This document shows, one piece after another, positions 33,017-44,949 of a stretch of DNA of 64,000 bases. Each line of letters starts with the position of its first letter. Within the stretch, counting starts at the first letter, position 1. The position numbers were made by a program, and so were the translations under genes. The stretch is taken from the NCBI GenBank assembly GCA_012184525.1, contig WOFQ01000030.1:124001-188000 (forward strand), in the 5' to 3' direction. The DNA is from Xenoacremonium recifei (taxonomy: Eukaryota; Ascomycota; Sordariomycetes; Hypocreales; Nectriaceae). Under the pieces are notes generated by a model. The model was not told where the DNA came from. It ran no database searches and saw only the letters and a list, made by a program, of their open reading frames with translations.

Positions 33017-34199
33017 TAGAATCGAGAGAGAAGGAAGAGACATTTGATGTTTAAGCTCAAAAAATAACCATCTTAATACTGCTATTGCAGAACAAGATCA
33101 ATTCGAACATCTGCTCGAGTCCTCGGTTGTGATATGCCTCGACTTGGCAATAGTTTCGGCCGTGAACGTCGAAAATTAATGATATCCATAAGATTATCCA
33201 AAGGGCGTGAGATAAAGCTTCAAGAACCCAAATGCTTTATTGTAACTAGTAAGAGCAATTGGATTGCAATAGGAACCTGATAATCTATCTTCTGGATGCG
33301 CGTTTAAGGGCTTACTAACCATGAGCCAAGATCCAATTCTTGATAAGGACGTCAATTTATCGCGGGCTCATTGGGACAGATCGGGATGAATGGCTGACAG
33401 TCGGCGGAGCGGTATCAAGCCGAGCGATCTTGATTTCGACAATGTCGATAATTTCCTTGGTGCATTCCAGTGCTGGATGTCTCACTTCATGGTGTCAACG
33501 TGTCGCATTCAGCCTCCAGCATTGGCCTGGCAGCGTTCCGCTACGTATGGTCTTGCCGATACCGGAGGACGTACTTATAGCTAGGGTAACTTTGCCGATG
33601 GAAAGCGTGTTGCGTGCAACCCTTGAGGATTGTGAAAGACGCAAGCCCGGCGAATGCAAGAAAGAGGCCCTTCTCCTTCCAGCTTCCATGAATGAGAGAT
33701 GGAAACAGAAATTGAAAGATTCTTGACCTATATCCAGACGTATAGTGCAAAGCACAGGGTTACAAGCGATTCTCCTTCGAACTTCCATCGAGAGTTACAA
33801 CGCGGAGATGTAGAATTGCATTAAGTCGATTCATGGCCTCTTGTCTCACAATGCCGGTGGAGAAGCCGATAAATCCCCTTGAGGACCAAATCATATCTCA
33901 AATTCTACTATCAAATTCCAGAAGAGGTTTCAGTATCCTAGAGGGTACAGTATCAGCCTTATCATCTGGTATTCTCCGCCAACCTTCCATTTCTAGATTA
34001 GACCATGGCCACGCCCTATCACGGCACCTTATCTTGTAACCATAGGATCTTGTACGGACCTTACGAGCCACAATAGACGTTATCAGCATACTCTGTCACA
34101 GGGTTGTGCAAACCTTAAAAGGTGGCATCTCTGGACAACTTGCTGAGTTGTCTTCTCGAGAGTAATCAGCATCGTACTTTTATGCATACCAAGTCTACC
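33017..34199. other. Intergenic, 1.2 kb
   Basis: No convincing gene. A 128-codon plus-strand frame at 33340-33726 and overlapping short frames have no recognisable motif. The right end is the promoter of the aminotransferase. Confidence 0.4.
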
Positions 34200-35781
34200 A
34201 TGGCACCTTCAGCAGTTTTCGAGGGCGAAGGCAACCCCTTTTACTCCAGCGACGAGAACCCCGCCGCCAGCTCAGTTCTCTATCGATCTCTTGGGCAGAA
34301 GCCTCCCGTGATTGTCGGTAGTGATGGTCATTGGCTCTACACTAGTGATGGACGTCAAATCTTGGATGCAACTGGCGGTGCTGCAGTTGCATCAGTTGGG
34401 CACAATAACCCTTACGTGAAAGAAGCAATGATGAAGCAGTTGGACAGTATTTCTTACTGTTACCCCCAATTCTTTACGACACCTCCGACCGAAGCTCTAG
34501 CCAAGTTACTCACAGAATCAACGGGCGGTCAGATGACTAGGGTTTTTGTGGTGAGCTCAGGTATTGCAACATTACTTCCTAGTCAGGTCTCCGCATCTAA
34601 CACTTTGTAGGCACGGAGTCTGTTGAGGCCGCTCTGAAGATGGCTCGTCAGTACTTCTTAGAGTTGCCCACTCCCCAACCCAAGCGCATTCGCTTCATAG
34701 CCAGAGAGCAGTCTTATCATGGCAATACTATGGGAGCACTCGCTGTTGGGTCCCATGTAGCTCGAAAAGCAATGTATAAGGATATGCTGAGCCAAAACGT
34801 CTCCCACGTATCCCCGTGTTATCCATATCGAGGGATGAGAGAGTCTGAGACGGAAGAGAGCTATGTTGCACGGCTTGCGGATGAGTTAGATGAAGAGTTT
34901 CGTCGAGTTGGTCCGGAAACGGTTTGCGCATTCGTTGCGGAGACGGTGTCAGGGGGTGTAAGTGATCTTTCACCGTCCTTAAACTCACATTACTCATCGG
35001 TTTTATAGACACTCGGTTGTGTCACCCCGGTTGCAGGGTACTTCAAAGCTATGAAAGCCGTATGCGATCGATACGGCGCTTTGTTAATCCTCGATGAGGT
35101 TATGTCTGGTATAGGCCGTACAGGGAGCTTTCATGCGTGGGAGCAAGAGGGAGTCGTTCCGGACCTTCAAACAGTAGCCAAGGGGCTTGGCGGGGGTTAT
35201 GCGCCGATTGGGGCCCTTCTAATTAACAAGCGTATTGTGGAGGTTCTTGACTCGGGTTCTAAGGTGTTCTCACACAGCCAAACCTATCAAGGCCACCCTC
35301 TTGCATGTGCCGCAGCATGCGCAGTTCAGTCTGTCATCAAGAAGCAAAACCTTGTCGATCGAGTACACGAGCTTGGCCCCTACTTGGGTCAGCTTCTGAA
35401 GCAGGAGTTGGGTGACCACCCCAACGTTGGCGATATTCGAGGAAGAGGGTTTTTCTGGGGGGTAAGTACTAACTATCGTTAAAAAGTGTTATCAATTTCC
35501 AGAGACGCTGGGCTGACTGCTTAACTCAGATCGAGTTGGTCCAAGATAAGCACAATAAGAAGCCATTTCCCTCGGGCTTGCAATTGGCATGGCGTCTACA
35601 TGCTGCAGGGGTTGAAGCAAAGCACTGCATCTCCCTGATACCAGGAAACGGAACGGCAGATGGCATGGACGGTGATCACATCATCATTTCGCCGCCATAC
35701 ACCATTTCCCGGTCTGATATTGAAATGATTGTAGAAAGAACTAAACAAGTAGTTTTAGATGTTCTTGGTCAACTCGTCTAG
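34200..35781 (+). CDS. Class III (omega) aminotransferase, PLP-dependent
   Basis: Exons 34200-34560, 34611-34957, 35009-35461 and 35530-35781 (introns 50, 51 and 68 bp) encode 470 residues. The start at 34200 (MAPSAVFEGEGNPFY) fits the family; upstream in-frame ATGs at 34122 and 34182 could extend it. Landmarks: SDGRQILDATGGAAVASVGH, the spliced VSSGTESVEAALKMAR, QSYHGNT, ILDEVMSGIGRTG with the cofactor Asp, and TVAKGLGGGYAPIGA with the PLP lysine K294. It should transfer an amino group from an omega-amino acid, diamine or similar donor to pyruvate or 2-oxoglutarate. Neighbouring transporters and the amidotransferase-like hydrolase suggest a catabolic role; the exact donor is unknown. Confidence 0.92.
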
Positions 35782-36034
35782 GGTATTTATTCCGGCTTCG
35801 CAGGCAGCAAGCACAGATGGGGAATTGCATTTCTACATTGCTCTATTACCTAAGCCAGGCAACCGATCAACCGATCAAGTAATTAATTATTCGGATATTC
35901 CCTAGATAAGCGTAAATTTACTGAACACAAATATCTGACCGCCTCTACGTGGTCACAAGATATATTTCCAAGTGGACTAAACTGAATAGCTATGTTGCTA
36001 GAGGGGGTCCGAGGCCATCAAAAACTCCGAGACA

Positions 36035-37623
36035 TTACCAGACGTAACGGAAGTGGATATTCTCTTTATCGGTTAAATCCTTGAAATCGTTGTCCTGCAC
36101 ATGCTGGCCAGCGGAAGCATCAACACTATCGCGACGTCTGTTCTCATACCAACAATATGTAGCATAAAGAATGATTGAGACCATAGCGAGGACGTAGCTT
36201 CCTAGAATAGCAGCAATTCCCAAGGGGTATGTGGGAGATTGGCTACTCAGAAAGAACTGAGGGGCGACGATGTTGGATACACAGTATGCAATGAAGATCA
36301 GGGCATTTGTCGTAACCTTCTTGGTGTGTCCAGCCGTGTTCGCAGTGTTCATGCCAAGAGACACGATGTAGGGTCCGAGATAGAAGTAAGACGCATAGAG
36401 AGCACCCAATCGACCGTGGTAGTTATCCAGCGGGAGCGTATAAAGGAAGATTGCTGAGATCATGCCAACGATGATCCCGAAGAGAATCCAACCCGTACGG
36501 CACTGCTTTGTGGGGAAATACTTCGCACAGAGGAATACTCCGCCGTTGCAAAGATATGAAGAAATTGTCTGAAGAATCCCAGTGGGCATAGTGAGCAATG
36601 TAGACCGCTGGGACGTGTATCCTAGCCCTTTGATGACAAGGGGAGCAAAATTGGTCAGACCGCCGTTCGGAATAGATATCATGAGGTGGAAGGTGAACAT
36701 CAGCCACGTCTTGGGGTCAAGCAAGCACTCGATAAGTTGATCCTTCTTGAAGTTTTTGTTCTCGACCCCGGTCCTGTCCTCGCGGAGGCGATCGATGACG
36801 ATAGCTTTCTGGCGCTCATTGATGAATTTGGCTTTAGGAGGGGAGTCGGGAAGGAAGATGCCAATCACGGCGGCCCAGACCACTGTCATGGCTCCAGTAA
36901 TCCAAAACATGGCTCTCCATTGATGATCTCCGGAGAGAAAACCAATTCCCCAACCAATTGGGCCGGTGAAGCACACCGAGAGACCAGTTATCATAAGCCC
37001 AGTACGAATCGGCTGCTCCCGTCGAGTATACCACATGCCAAGTATAAGAAAGTTTCCTGGAACGATTGGGGCCTCGAGAACGCCGAGGAGCACGCGGAGG
37101 GCAATGAGCGAGGCAAAGTTGTTGGCGAACCCTGTCGCAATGAGAATGCAGCCCCAGAGCAGCTGAGCAACACACATCAGCTTGGCGATGGGGAATCTTT
37201 GGAGCAATGAGCCAGAGGGCAGACACCAGAATAAATAGCCGAACTATTTTACCGTTAGTCGAGACGAAATTCTTCACAGCATTGAAGACTTACATAGAAA
37301 GCTGACCCAACCCAACTATATCGATCACCGGTCAAATCTGTATCCTCGCGGAAGTTATACAAAGCCGCAGTGGATGTCGTGACTTTGTCCATTGCGCCCA
37401 GGGTCACGTTGAACCACAAAAGGGGTACCAGGCGCAGGTCAAGCTTCCATCGGAGACGCCACCATTCTTTGGAATCATAGGTCTCTTCGCCAACAAAGTA
37501 GTTGGCATACCGCGCTGCTACATCCTCGCCTGCCGCTTCAGCAGGATCTACTTTGCCATGTTGAATTGACAGGTGGTCTTCTGCCTGGGGTTGGATGGCT
37601 GTTTTAGAGTCCGGAGCAGACAT
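36035..37623 (-). CDS. MFS allantoate-permease (Dal5)-like anion:cation symporter
   Basis: Exons 37623-37294 and 37243-36035 (50-bp intron, phase 0) encode 512 residues. The start at 37623 (MSAPDSKTA) is preferred over the open extension to 37767. Family marks: RWKLDLRLVPLLWFN before helix 1, DKVTTSTAALYNF, RYSWVGSAFYFGYLFW across the splice, GVLEAPIVPGNFLILGMWY, and WFxENRRRD-type C-terminus (WYENRRRD). ACS-family members import anionic nitrogen compounds such as allantoate, ureidosuccinate or dipeptides. It is divergent from a class I amidotransferase-like gene 590 bp away, so a transporter/hydrolase pair is likely. Confidence 0.92.
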
Positions 37624-38213
37624 CTTTGAGGTAAGCCTCTGAGATAGAGGGACTGCAACAGAGACTTGGTAACTTGAGTCTTTGGTAGAGTTGTAAAGGA
37701 CTTGGTTTGTTCCACAAACACCGAGGCAACAACGCTCAGATGTGATCAGCGGGATTGCAGAGACCAACTGGATCGTTTTATGTTTTCACCGGCTGGTTGC
37801 ATCCCAATCGAAACGTGACAAGCCGATCATCCGAACCTGACTAGGATGTCAAGCATTGATCTGCATGGGATAGTCTCGACCAGGTAAATCGTTATCGAGT
37901 ATAGAGTACTGGGGACGTCGGCGAAAGGCCGCGCCTAGTCGTCCGCCTTATCTGTGTAGGCCGCGTTCAGATAAGAAAGGAGCGCTGTCAAGGTGGAGTT
38001 TGATCCAGCGGAACCAGACTCTTCGGACACGTTGTCCTATAGCTAGCTTCGTTTTCGGGCTTGCTTCTGCGACTCCTACTTGGTCTGATCCTGCTAGCGT
38101 TGTCAGCCGAGTCAGTCCCCCGCCGCGGTACTCCGTACATCAACAACTGTTTCCTTGGACAGGAGCGGCTAAAGAGTTGGTGGCCTGTTCTCGTATCCCT
38201 GCCACTATCAGTC
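37624..38213. promoter_or_regulatory. Divergent promoter: Dal5-like MFS and GATase-like hydrolase
   Basis: 590 bp shared upstream region. CGG/CCG triplets are frequent around 37915-38130, but no clear palindrome is seen. Nothing else is recognised. Confidence 0.35.
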
Positions 38214-39125
38214 ATGCCGTGCACAATCCGGATAGCGATGCTCAATGCCGACACGCCCGTGCCGGTGGTTCGAGACAAGTACCCGACGTACGGTGCGGTT
38301 TTTCAACACCTGCTATCAGCCGCGGCCTCGCGCATTGCACCGACTGTTACAATCAGCTCTCAGGACTTCGACATCGTTGCAGGCAAATATCCTGACAATC
38401 CTGCCACATTCGATGCGCTCCTTATCACAGGCTCGGCCTCTTCATCCTACGATGATGTGTCATGGGGAAAGACTCTCGATGCTTACGTCCAGATGGTGTA
38501 TCGGGAGTACCCTAATATCAAAATCTTCGGGAGTTGCTATGGCCATCAAATGATTTGCCAGAGCCTCCTTAGAGAGCATGGAGTGAAGGTCCAAAAGGAC
38601 CCCAGCGGCTGGGAGATTGGCGTACACAAAGTTACCATTGACCCCAACTTCCGACAAAGACTTGGAGGCTTCACATCGGCCGGGGCGTCGTCTCCGTTTC
38701 AAGCACCATTGACACCAAGTGGTGACGGAGAAGACAGTGTATCATGGGGTCTATTGGATAAACCAATACCTGAACAGTTGATGCTGCAGTTTGTGCATGC
38801 GGACTCTGTCGTATTACCCCCAGAGGGTCTCCCAGTTGGTTGGGTTAAGGTTGGAAGCTCGAAGCAATGCTCTGTGCAGGGAGTCTATCATCCTGGCCGG
38901 GTATTGACATACCAAGGCCATTTCGAATTCGATCGTTTCATCAACAGTGAGACAATCAAGGTGTTTGGAGCAAAGTGGGATCCGGCCTTGTTGCAGTCCT
39001 ATCTCGAGGCTATTGATGCTGGTGACAACTCTTTAGAGGCAGCAGAAGTTGTGGTCAAGTTTTTGCTAGAGCCCAATGTGTCGCCTGATAGGACATCTGG
39101 CCTGATTACGCCCCCGGCCTCTTAG
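38214..39125 (+). CDS. Class I glutamine-amidotransferase-like hydrolase
   Basis: A single exon of 303 residues from the ATG at 38214 (MPCTIRIAMLNADTP); the frame is open to 38061 but the upstream part lacks family character. The nucleophile elbow is FGSCYGHQM with C108, and the His-x-Glu pair is in YQGHFEFD (H236, E238), completing the triad of GATase1 domains. There is no synthetase domain, so it resembles stand-alone GATase1 proteins that hydrolyse gamma-glutamyl amides or act on unknown amides. Its divergent transporter and the class III aminotransferase two genes away recall the logic of gamma-glutamyl-polyamine breakdown, but that is inference only. Confidence 0.88.
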   Translation: MPCTIRIAMLNADTPVPVVRDKYPTYGAVFQHLLSAAASRIAPTVTISSQDFDIVAGKYPDNPATFDALLITGSASSSYDDVSWGKTLDAYVQMVYREYPNIKIFGSCYGHQMICQSLLREHGVKVQKDPSGWEIGVHKVTIDPNFRQRLGGFTSAGASSPFQAPLTPSGDGEDSVSWGLLDKPIPEQLMLQFVHADSVVLPPEGLPVGWVKVGSSKQCSVQGVYHPGRVLTYQGHFEFDRFINSETIKVFGAKWDPALLQSYLEAIDAGDNSLEAAEVVVKFLLEPNVSPDRTSGLITPPAS

Positions 39126-40298
39126 AATTGATGTGTACTTAAGCGATACCCGAGTAGAACGGTGCAGATTCGCCTGTCTGTCAATTTACTCCCCCTCTGA
39201 TAGCATCGCGTGCGTAGGATTGACGACGATCTGGGTTAGTACATGATAGAAACATGCTTCAATAGAATAATGTATTTATTTTAAGAACGGCAAGTCCAGG
39301 ATCGAAAGCCTGTTGAAATTCCCGTTTATATCATGTATAACACGACAGACTTAATAAATTAGCATTGTAATCGACTGGAAAGAGTGAAGTGTTTGCAGTA
39401 TATCAGCCAACATCGGGGCGAACCTATCGTAGGATCCTGTTCATCAATTTGAAGACGCACTGTCGGCGATACTTTCATCAGGTGAAGTAAACGAGATCTG
39501 ATAGTTGGATGTCTATTGAGTAGTCAACCCGTTTTATCACACCAGGGTCTAGACCTTTTCTTTTTCTTTTTCCTTTCTCTCCTCTGGAAAGTTATGAACG
39601 AGATGTATATGTCAGTCAAGGTAGAGCCTTGTGAGAGAATTTGGCGTAACCAGCAGGACTATGGAAACATGTGTCTGTTGGTAGAGTCAGTGTCACTAAA
39701 TACAACTCTCAATTTTCGTTATGCTATTTCAAGTCAACTGATAGGGGCTGAATTGAGAGTGTTGTCCGCTGACCACACACAGCGCCTGAGAAGCTCTTTA
39801 GTTACTTTTGCATCGAGTTCCCGCTATAGCATGCTGGAAGACATCCCGCATCTCTAGCGATATTCCGCCTAATAACCACCTAACGAAGTCCAGCTTCGGT
39901 AGGTATATAGTACGGGGTAGTCAGGATTTAGCAGCAATACCCCAGAGGTGCTCGGGTTTTGGACGGCATTGCTCAAGTGTCAGGGATCATCAAACACTAC
40001 CCCGCACAAATAATTGACGGAACGAACTGCCTGCCTAGGCTTCGGACTCGAAGTGCGACATATGCGGATTGTCAAGTCCGACAGCTATCACCTTGATCCA
40101 CTTGACGGAGTTTCATCACCTAGCCGGAGATAGCAGCCCGGGGTCATCCTGGTGACCACTTTATAGTGTACGAGACGAGTCCAAAAGGAACCGTGAGTTG
40201 GGAAACCAGCAAGATCGTGTTATTATTCTCAAAAGAATCGTCCCATTCAGGTTTAGGTACTTTTCAGGACCATAGCACAGCGTCCATCCGACACCAAA
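39126..40298. other. Intergenic, 1.2 kb
   Basis: I see no gene. A pyrimidine-rich (TTTTTCTTTTTCC) stretch at about 39560-39577 and small motif-free frames are present. The last 150 bp contain a TTTATAG element at 40160-40166 that may serve the next gene. Confidence 0.4.
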
Positions 40299-41952
40299 AT
40301 GCCCAAGCTCAATATCTCTCTAGACGAAGAGCAGAATCTCCTAGAAGAGGCTGTTGCGGCTATCGAGAAGCAATGGAGTTCTCCGAGACAGGCTCATTTG
40401 AAGCGGTATGGGCACAAAAATCATTAGACAGGCTTCAAAGCTCTAATCCCCAGCCGAAAGACCATACAGCGCACGAACGATTGCAGCCATGAGAAATCTG
40501 GTTCCTGCTACATCGTCGGCCTCTTCAGTACAGGCCATTAAGCTCTGGAATCTCCTGCACGCTCACCGTGAAGCTGGTACTGCAGAGCTTACCTTCGGAA
40601 CGACAGATCCCACCATCGTGTCCCAAATGGCGCGTCACCAACAGACAGTCTATGTATCCGGCGCTCTTTGCGGTTTCTCTGAGGTCGCAATTCCCGGTAT
40701 GGATCACGCGGATTACCCCTGGGACACAGTCCCCAAAGTTGTATCCAAAATCTTCAAGTCTCAGCTTTGGCACGACCAGAGGCAGCGCCAGTACCGACTT
40801 CGCCATCCTAAGGACCAACGTGCTGCCTTGGAAAACTGGGATTATATGGCGCCCATTGTAGCAGATGGAGATATGGGCTTCGGCAGTCTGACTACAACCT
40901 CGAAAATGGCCAAGGAGTTTGTGGACGCAGGAGTCGCAATGATTCATATTGATGACTTGGCAATTGGCATGAAAAAGTTCACAGTCGGGCAAGGTCGAAC
41001 GGTAGTACCGACAAGTGAGTATCTTGACCGTCTGACCGCAGCTCGCATGCAGTTCGATATTCTTGGAGCGGAAACACTGCTTCTTTGCCGCTGCGATACA
41101 GACCATTCTGAGTTTATCACCAGTGTCATTGACGAACGAGATCACGAGTACGTCATTGGAGCGACAGAAAAGGTGTCTCCTCTGAAAGACTATCTTCGCG
41201 CTGCACAAGGCGAAGGATCGGATCTCAAGGCAGCCCGAGAAGAGTGGAAATCCAAGGCTGGGCTGAAGACTTTTGACGAAGCGGTAAAGGCTGTTGCCAC
41301 AGATGATGAGTATGCTGCGTACACGCTAGAGCTATCTCATAAACAATTTCAATCCCTGGCAGCCCGGCGGGATATTGCAGCTCGCACAGTCAAGAAGGAG
41401 GTCTTCTTCGACTGGGAGTTGCCACGTTCATCTATGGGCCAGTACCTCTTCAAATCAAGCGTTAAAGCCGTCATTGAGCGGGCATTAGCCGCAGCACCTC
41501 TCGGCGACGTGACTTGGGCGCGAATGGATGCGCCTGTCTGGAACGATATAGTCGAGTTCCATACAGCCATTCGCAAGGTATACCCAGAACGGCTCTTTGC
41601 ATTTGGATATACAGGAGATTATAACTATTCTAAAGCTGGCTTCTCCGAGGAGCAGGTAAAAACACTGCATTTAGACCTGGCCAAGATGGGCGTGGTGTGG
41701 CAGGTCCAGCCTATCTGGTCGTTGCAGGGAGTGCACTACGTGACGGAGAAGTTCGCGAAGATGTGGGCTGAGGAGGGTATCGCGGGGTACATTAGAGATG
41801 TGCAGACGGCGGCTCTGGCAGCCAAGCCCATGACAGATGGGTTCGAGAAATTGAGCTGGTGCGGTGGCTACTTCGCCGACGCAACCTTCGAAGCAATTGC
41901 TGGGGAGGAGATCGTGGAGAGAGGGGCGGCACCTGACTTTAAAAGACATTGA
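40299..41952 (+). CDS. Isocitrate-lyase-like protein lacking the catalytic Cys loop
   Basis: Exons 40299-40405 and 40461-41952 (55-bp intron) encode 532 residues, the length of fungal isocitrate lyases. The splice gives HLKR-PYSARTIAAMRNL, and YVSGALCGF, DHADYPWDTVP, IVADGDMGFGSL and IHIDD follow the fold of the ICL/PEP-mutase superfamily. The isocitrate-lyase signature KKCGH is absent: the loop reads MKKFTVGQG with F209 where the Cys should be. The usual DADTGHGG is DGDMGFGS, and the SPSFNW-type segment is replaced by GDYNYSKAGFS. A normal isocitrate or methylisocitrate lyase reaction is therefore doubtful; another C-C (or C-P) lyase/mutase/hydrolase reaction, or loss of activity, is possible. 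The gene is otherwise undamaged, so it seems kept by selection. Confidence 0.85.
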
Positions 41953-42500
41953 TAGTCATGGTTAAGACGAGCTCTTCAAGTTCCATTAAGAAAACATGGG
42001 TTACGACATTGACGTGGGTTATATCAAGGGATAGCTAGTATGCGGCCCCGCCAACTACAGAGACGAGCCCACTGTTCAGCTAATGTAATTTGAACGTTGT
42101 GATGATCCTTTTGCTATATGATCAAGGTCAGGGCCCTGTTAATGGTCCGGTGCGTGTGAAAAAAAGGAAATAAAAAAAGGTGCTCCAGTTCCACGGGCTC
42201 AACATCTATACAATCGTCAGCTCTAGATTGTTTCCTTTACTCATTAGTAGACCTCCTTCAGGGCGTTATCAAGTACCCTGTAGTTAGGCACGTGATCATC
42301 TTCTTCCCCGCATTTCTTCCTGCTCCCTTATCAGACCGTTTTCGCTTCCTGGACTGTCCGATCGCCGTTCCCTCACGGCCATTCCTTTACCGGTATCATT
42401 GGCATTTCACACCGTGGCTGCACAGGCGCCGCCGAGACTTCCACACCCACAGCCCGTCATGGGATGAGAGCGGCCGTCGCTGAAAGCGTCGAGTCTCATT
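41953..42500. other. Intergenic upstream of regulator
   Basis: 548 bp with an A-rich stretch (about 42158-42180) and no gene. It likely holds the promoter of the Zn2Cys6 gene. Confidence 0.35.
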
Positions 42501-44949
42501 ATGCACGAAGGCCCTTCTCCGTCCAGTGACGAGCCTCAGCCGAAACGGCAGAGAGTTTTAGCATGCCGGTAAGCGCAACACCAGGATTATGGTCATTGAG
42601 TTTGCTAATGGGGAATGGATTGCAGTCGGTGTAGACACCGGAAACAGAAATGCGAAGAGGAGCGGCCATGCTCAAATTGCCAGAGATCCGGAGAGGAATG
42701 TATTCCAACTGAGCCAGCTTCTCGCTCTCATGTTATTCCTGAGTACGCCGTGCCAGAGTATGTCAAGGCTCTTGAAGACAGGATTGCCGAGCTCGAGTCT
42801 GGAGTTGTTCAACCTGGACCTCCTTCTCCTCCATCAATGACTTCCACACGCCGTCGTCGTTCGACAATAGTCGCTAGCACTGGAGTTCTCGACATCAGCC
42901 CCAACTCCAGAGAGCTCATTAGGTCAGCCAACAATGCGGCCATAGATACTCAACGGTGGCGAAATGACTCTTCAGTCAGTGTGGATGCATCTACTCGTGC
43001 GAATTACAATCTTCCAACCGATGAAATGCCGGATCACACAACTCCAGCGCCAATCGGGACACCCATCGGATCAGCACGTCAGCTAACTCGTGCTCATCAC
43101 ACTTCTCATCCTCTTTCATCCGAAATGGTGAATGAAAGAGAACCACAGAGCGCAGCCGAGTATATTCTTTTCGGGCTTGAACCTACATCTTCAGCTCACA
43201 ATGATAACCCCAACGGTCTGGGTCCTGAAGCCTCACTGCTGGCTGACAACTCTCCTGGCAATTTATCCCAGTGTTCTCAATCTTTCGCCAGAACACACCT
43301 TCCCCTAGAAATTGAGGCGCTTTTATTGAAAACATACCAACAGCTAGCTCAAGCGCGATACCCTTTTTTACATTGGCCTACGTTCTCATCCTGGCAGGCT
43401 GAGTGGAAAGCCAGTTCCGCATCAGAGCCTGCTCAGCATCCATGGCAAGGTTTCTTCGTTAATCTCGTCTATGCAACGGCCCTCTTGCTTCTGTCCTGGC
43501 CGAGAATTGGGGCTCTGGATGCCCCTGTCTTCTACGAGAATGCCCTCCGACTTTTCAAGTGCGTTCTTGATGAGGAAGACCCCATTCTCGGAGCACAGGC
43601 CCGGCTTCTCCTTGGTCTTCACGCTCTGCACGGAAGCTCCACGCAACGTCTGCTCTCACTTACCTCGTCTGCCATGCGGTATTGCGTGCAGAATATGTTT
43701 CACCTTGCGGAAGACGAGCCGAAGGCGCTTTCACCTGCTTCGCGTCTCGACATTCAATTACGTCGAAGGTGTTTCTGGTCAGCATATGGCATGGACCGAA
43801 CCGTCATGGCCTCTTTTGGAATCCCTCAATGTATTCCAGACTCGATGATCACGGTCAAACTCTACGCCAACATCGATGACGAAGACTTATTAGCAGCCGT
43901 GGAGGAAAGTTCATTCGATTCGGAACTTCCGGATTCTCTGCACTACACGTGTGTTTCATCTTCATTACATATCCTGCAGTGCAGACGTATTCAATCAGAA
44001 ATCTCGCAATACACTCTGAGTCGGGAATACCCTACCCAGCATAGAGACTCCCTGGACTGGAGAGTTCGCATCCTCGCAGAGCTTGAGAACTACAAAAGTC
44101 GAGCCCAGAGCTTCTCAGACCCTCGGTCCAAAGGACCTACTTCACAGCGGTGGCTTGCTATGATTTACCATTATTCGCTACTAATGCTATACCGACCGAC
44201 GAAAGACAGTGTTCTGGGTCCGGCTGGTGACTGGTCAATTCAAGCAAGTACACAGGCTTGTTTGATATTCCGAAAGTGTCAAATGGACCGCGAGACTGCC
44301 CCGTCATGGATGGGAGTAATTCTACCTGCCTCCCCCAACTTTAAGAGCTCATCTCATATTCTCACAGGTTCTTGTTCAATTTCAGTCAGGAGTCACGTTG
44401 CTATATTGTTTCTGGGCAACACCACCCGAGTTTCGTACTGATAACTACGACTCCCCCGACGTCCCCGATGCTCTCCGAGCCTGTTCTAACATTCTAGCCC
44501 TGATGGCTGATAGATGGCCGAGGGCTGAATGTCTCCGAGACGTCTTTGAGCTTCTTGCGCGTGAGGTACCGTTGATCGATCGACCGACTCGTCCGCCGAC
44601 ACGCATTTCGCAAAGTTCGGTCGAATCCATCAGGCAGAACCTTGCACAACTGCGCGCCCTAGTGGTTCATACGGCGATTCTCCGAATGATTGAGGAAATG
44701 ATCAATGAAGATTTTCCGCGTGTTGGGGGTGCGAACGCCCCGACACAACCGACAGCTCTACCACCCCGAACGTTGCTTGCGACTCGAGCTCATGCTCTAG
44801 ATACGACACCTCCATCTGGATTTGAGTTGCCGTTCAATGCACAGCAGCACTTGTATAATATAGGAGAGAATGATGTTCAACTACCTTCAGTCAGCGAAGA
44901 TGAGCTGCTAGCTTTTCCAGGCATATTCAACATTAATCAATGGACCTGA
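42501..44949 (+). CDS. Zn2Cys6 transcription factor with fungal_trans domain
   Basis: Exons 42501-42568, 42626-44315 and 44368-44949 (introns 57 and 52 bp) encode 779 residues. The first exon (MHEGPSPSSDEPQPKRQRVLAC) ends inside the zinc cluster, which reads ACRRCRHRKQKCEEERPCSNC plus EECIP, completing six Cys. A linker coil (YVKALEDRIAELES) follows. The regulatory domain contains LLKTYQQLAQARYPFLHWPTF, LRRRCFWSAYGMDRTV and a late GVLVQFQSGVTLLYCFW made by the second splice. It is nuclear. Its place directly after the ICL-like gene, and on the same strand as that gene, the GATase and the aminotransferase, makes it the likely pathway-specific regulator of that group. Confidence 0.9.

Noticed and set aside
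33340..33726. 128-codon plus-strand frame with overlapping minus-strand frames
   Set aside because: No recognisable family; several overlapping frames suggest chance openness.
40525..41208. 227-codon minus-strand open frame
   Set aside because: Antisense to the isocitrate-lyase-like exon; no motif of its own.
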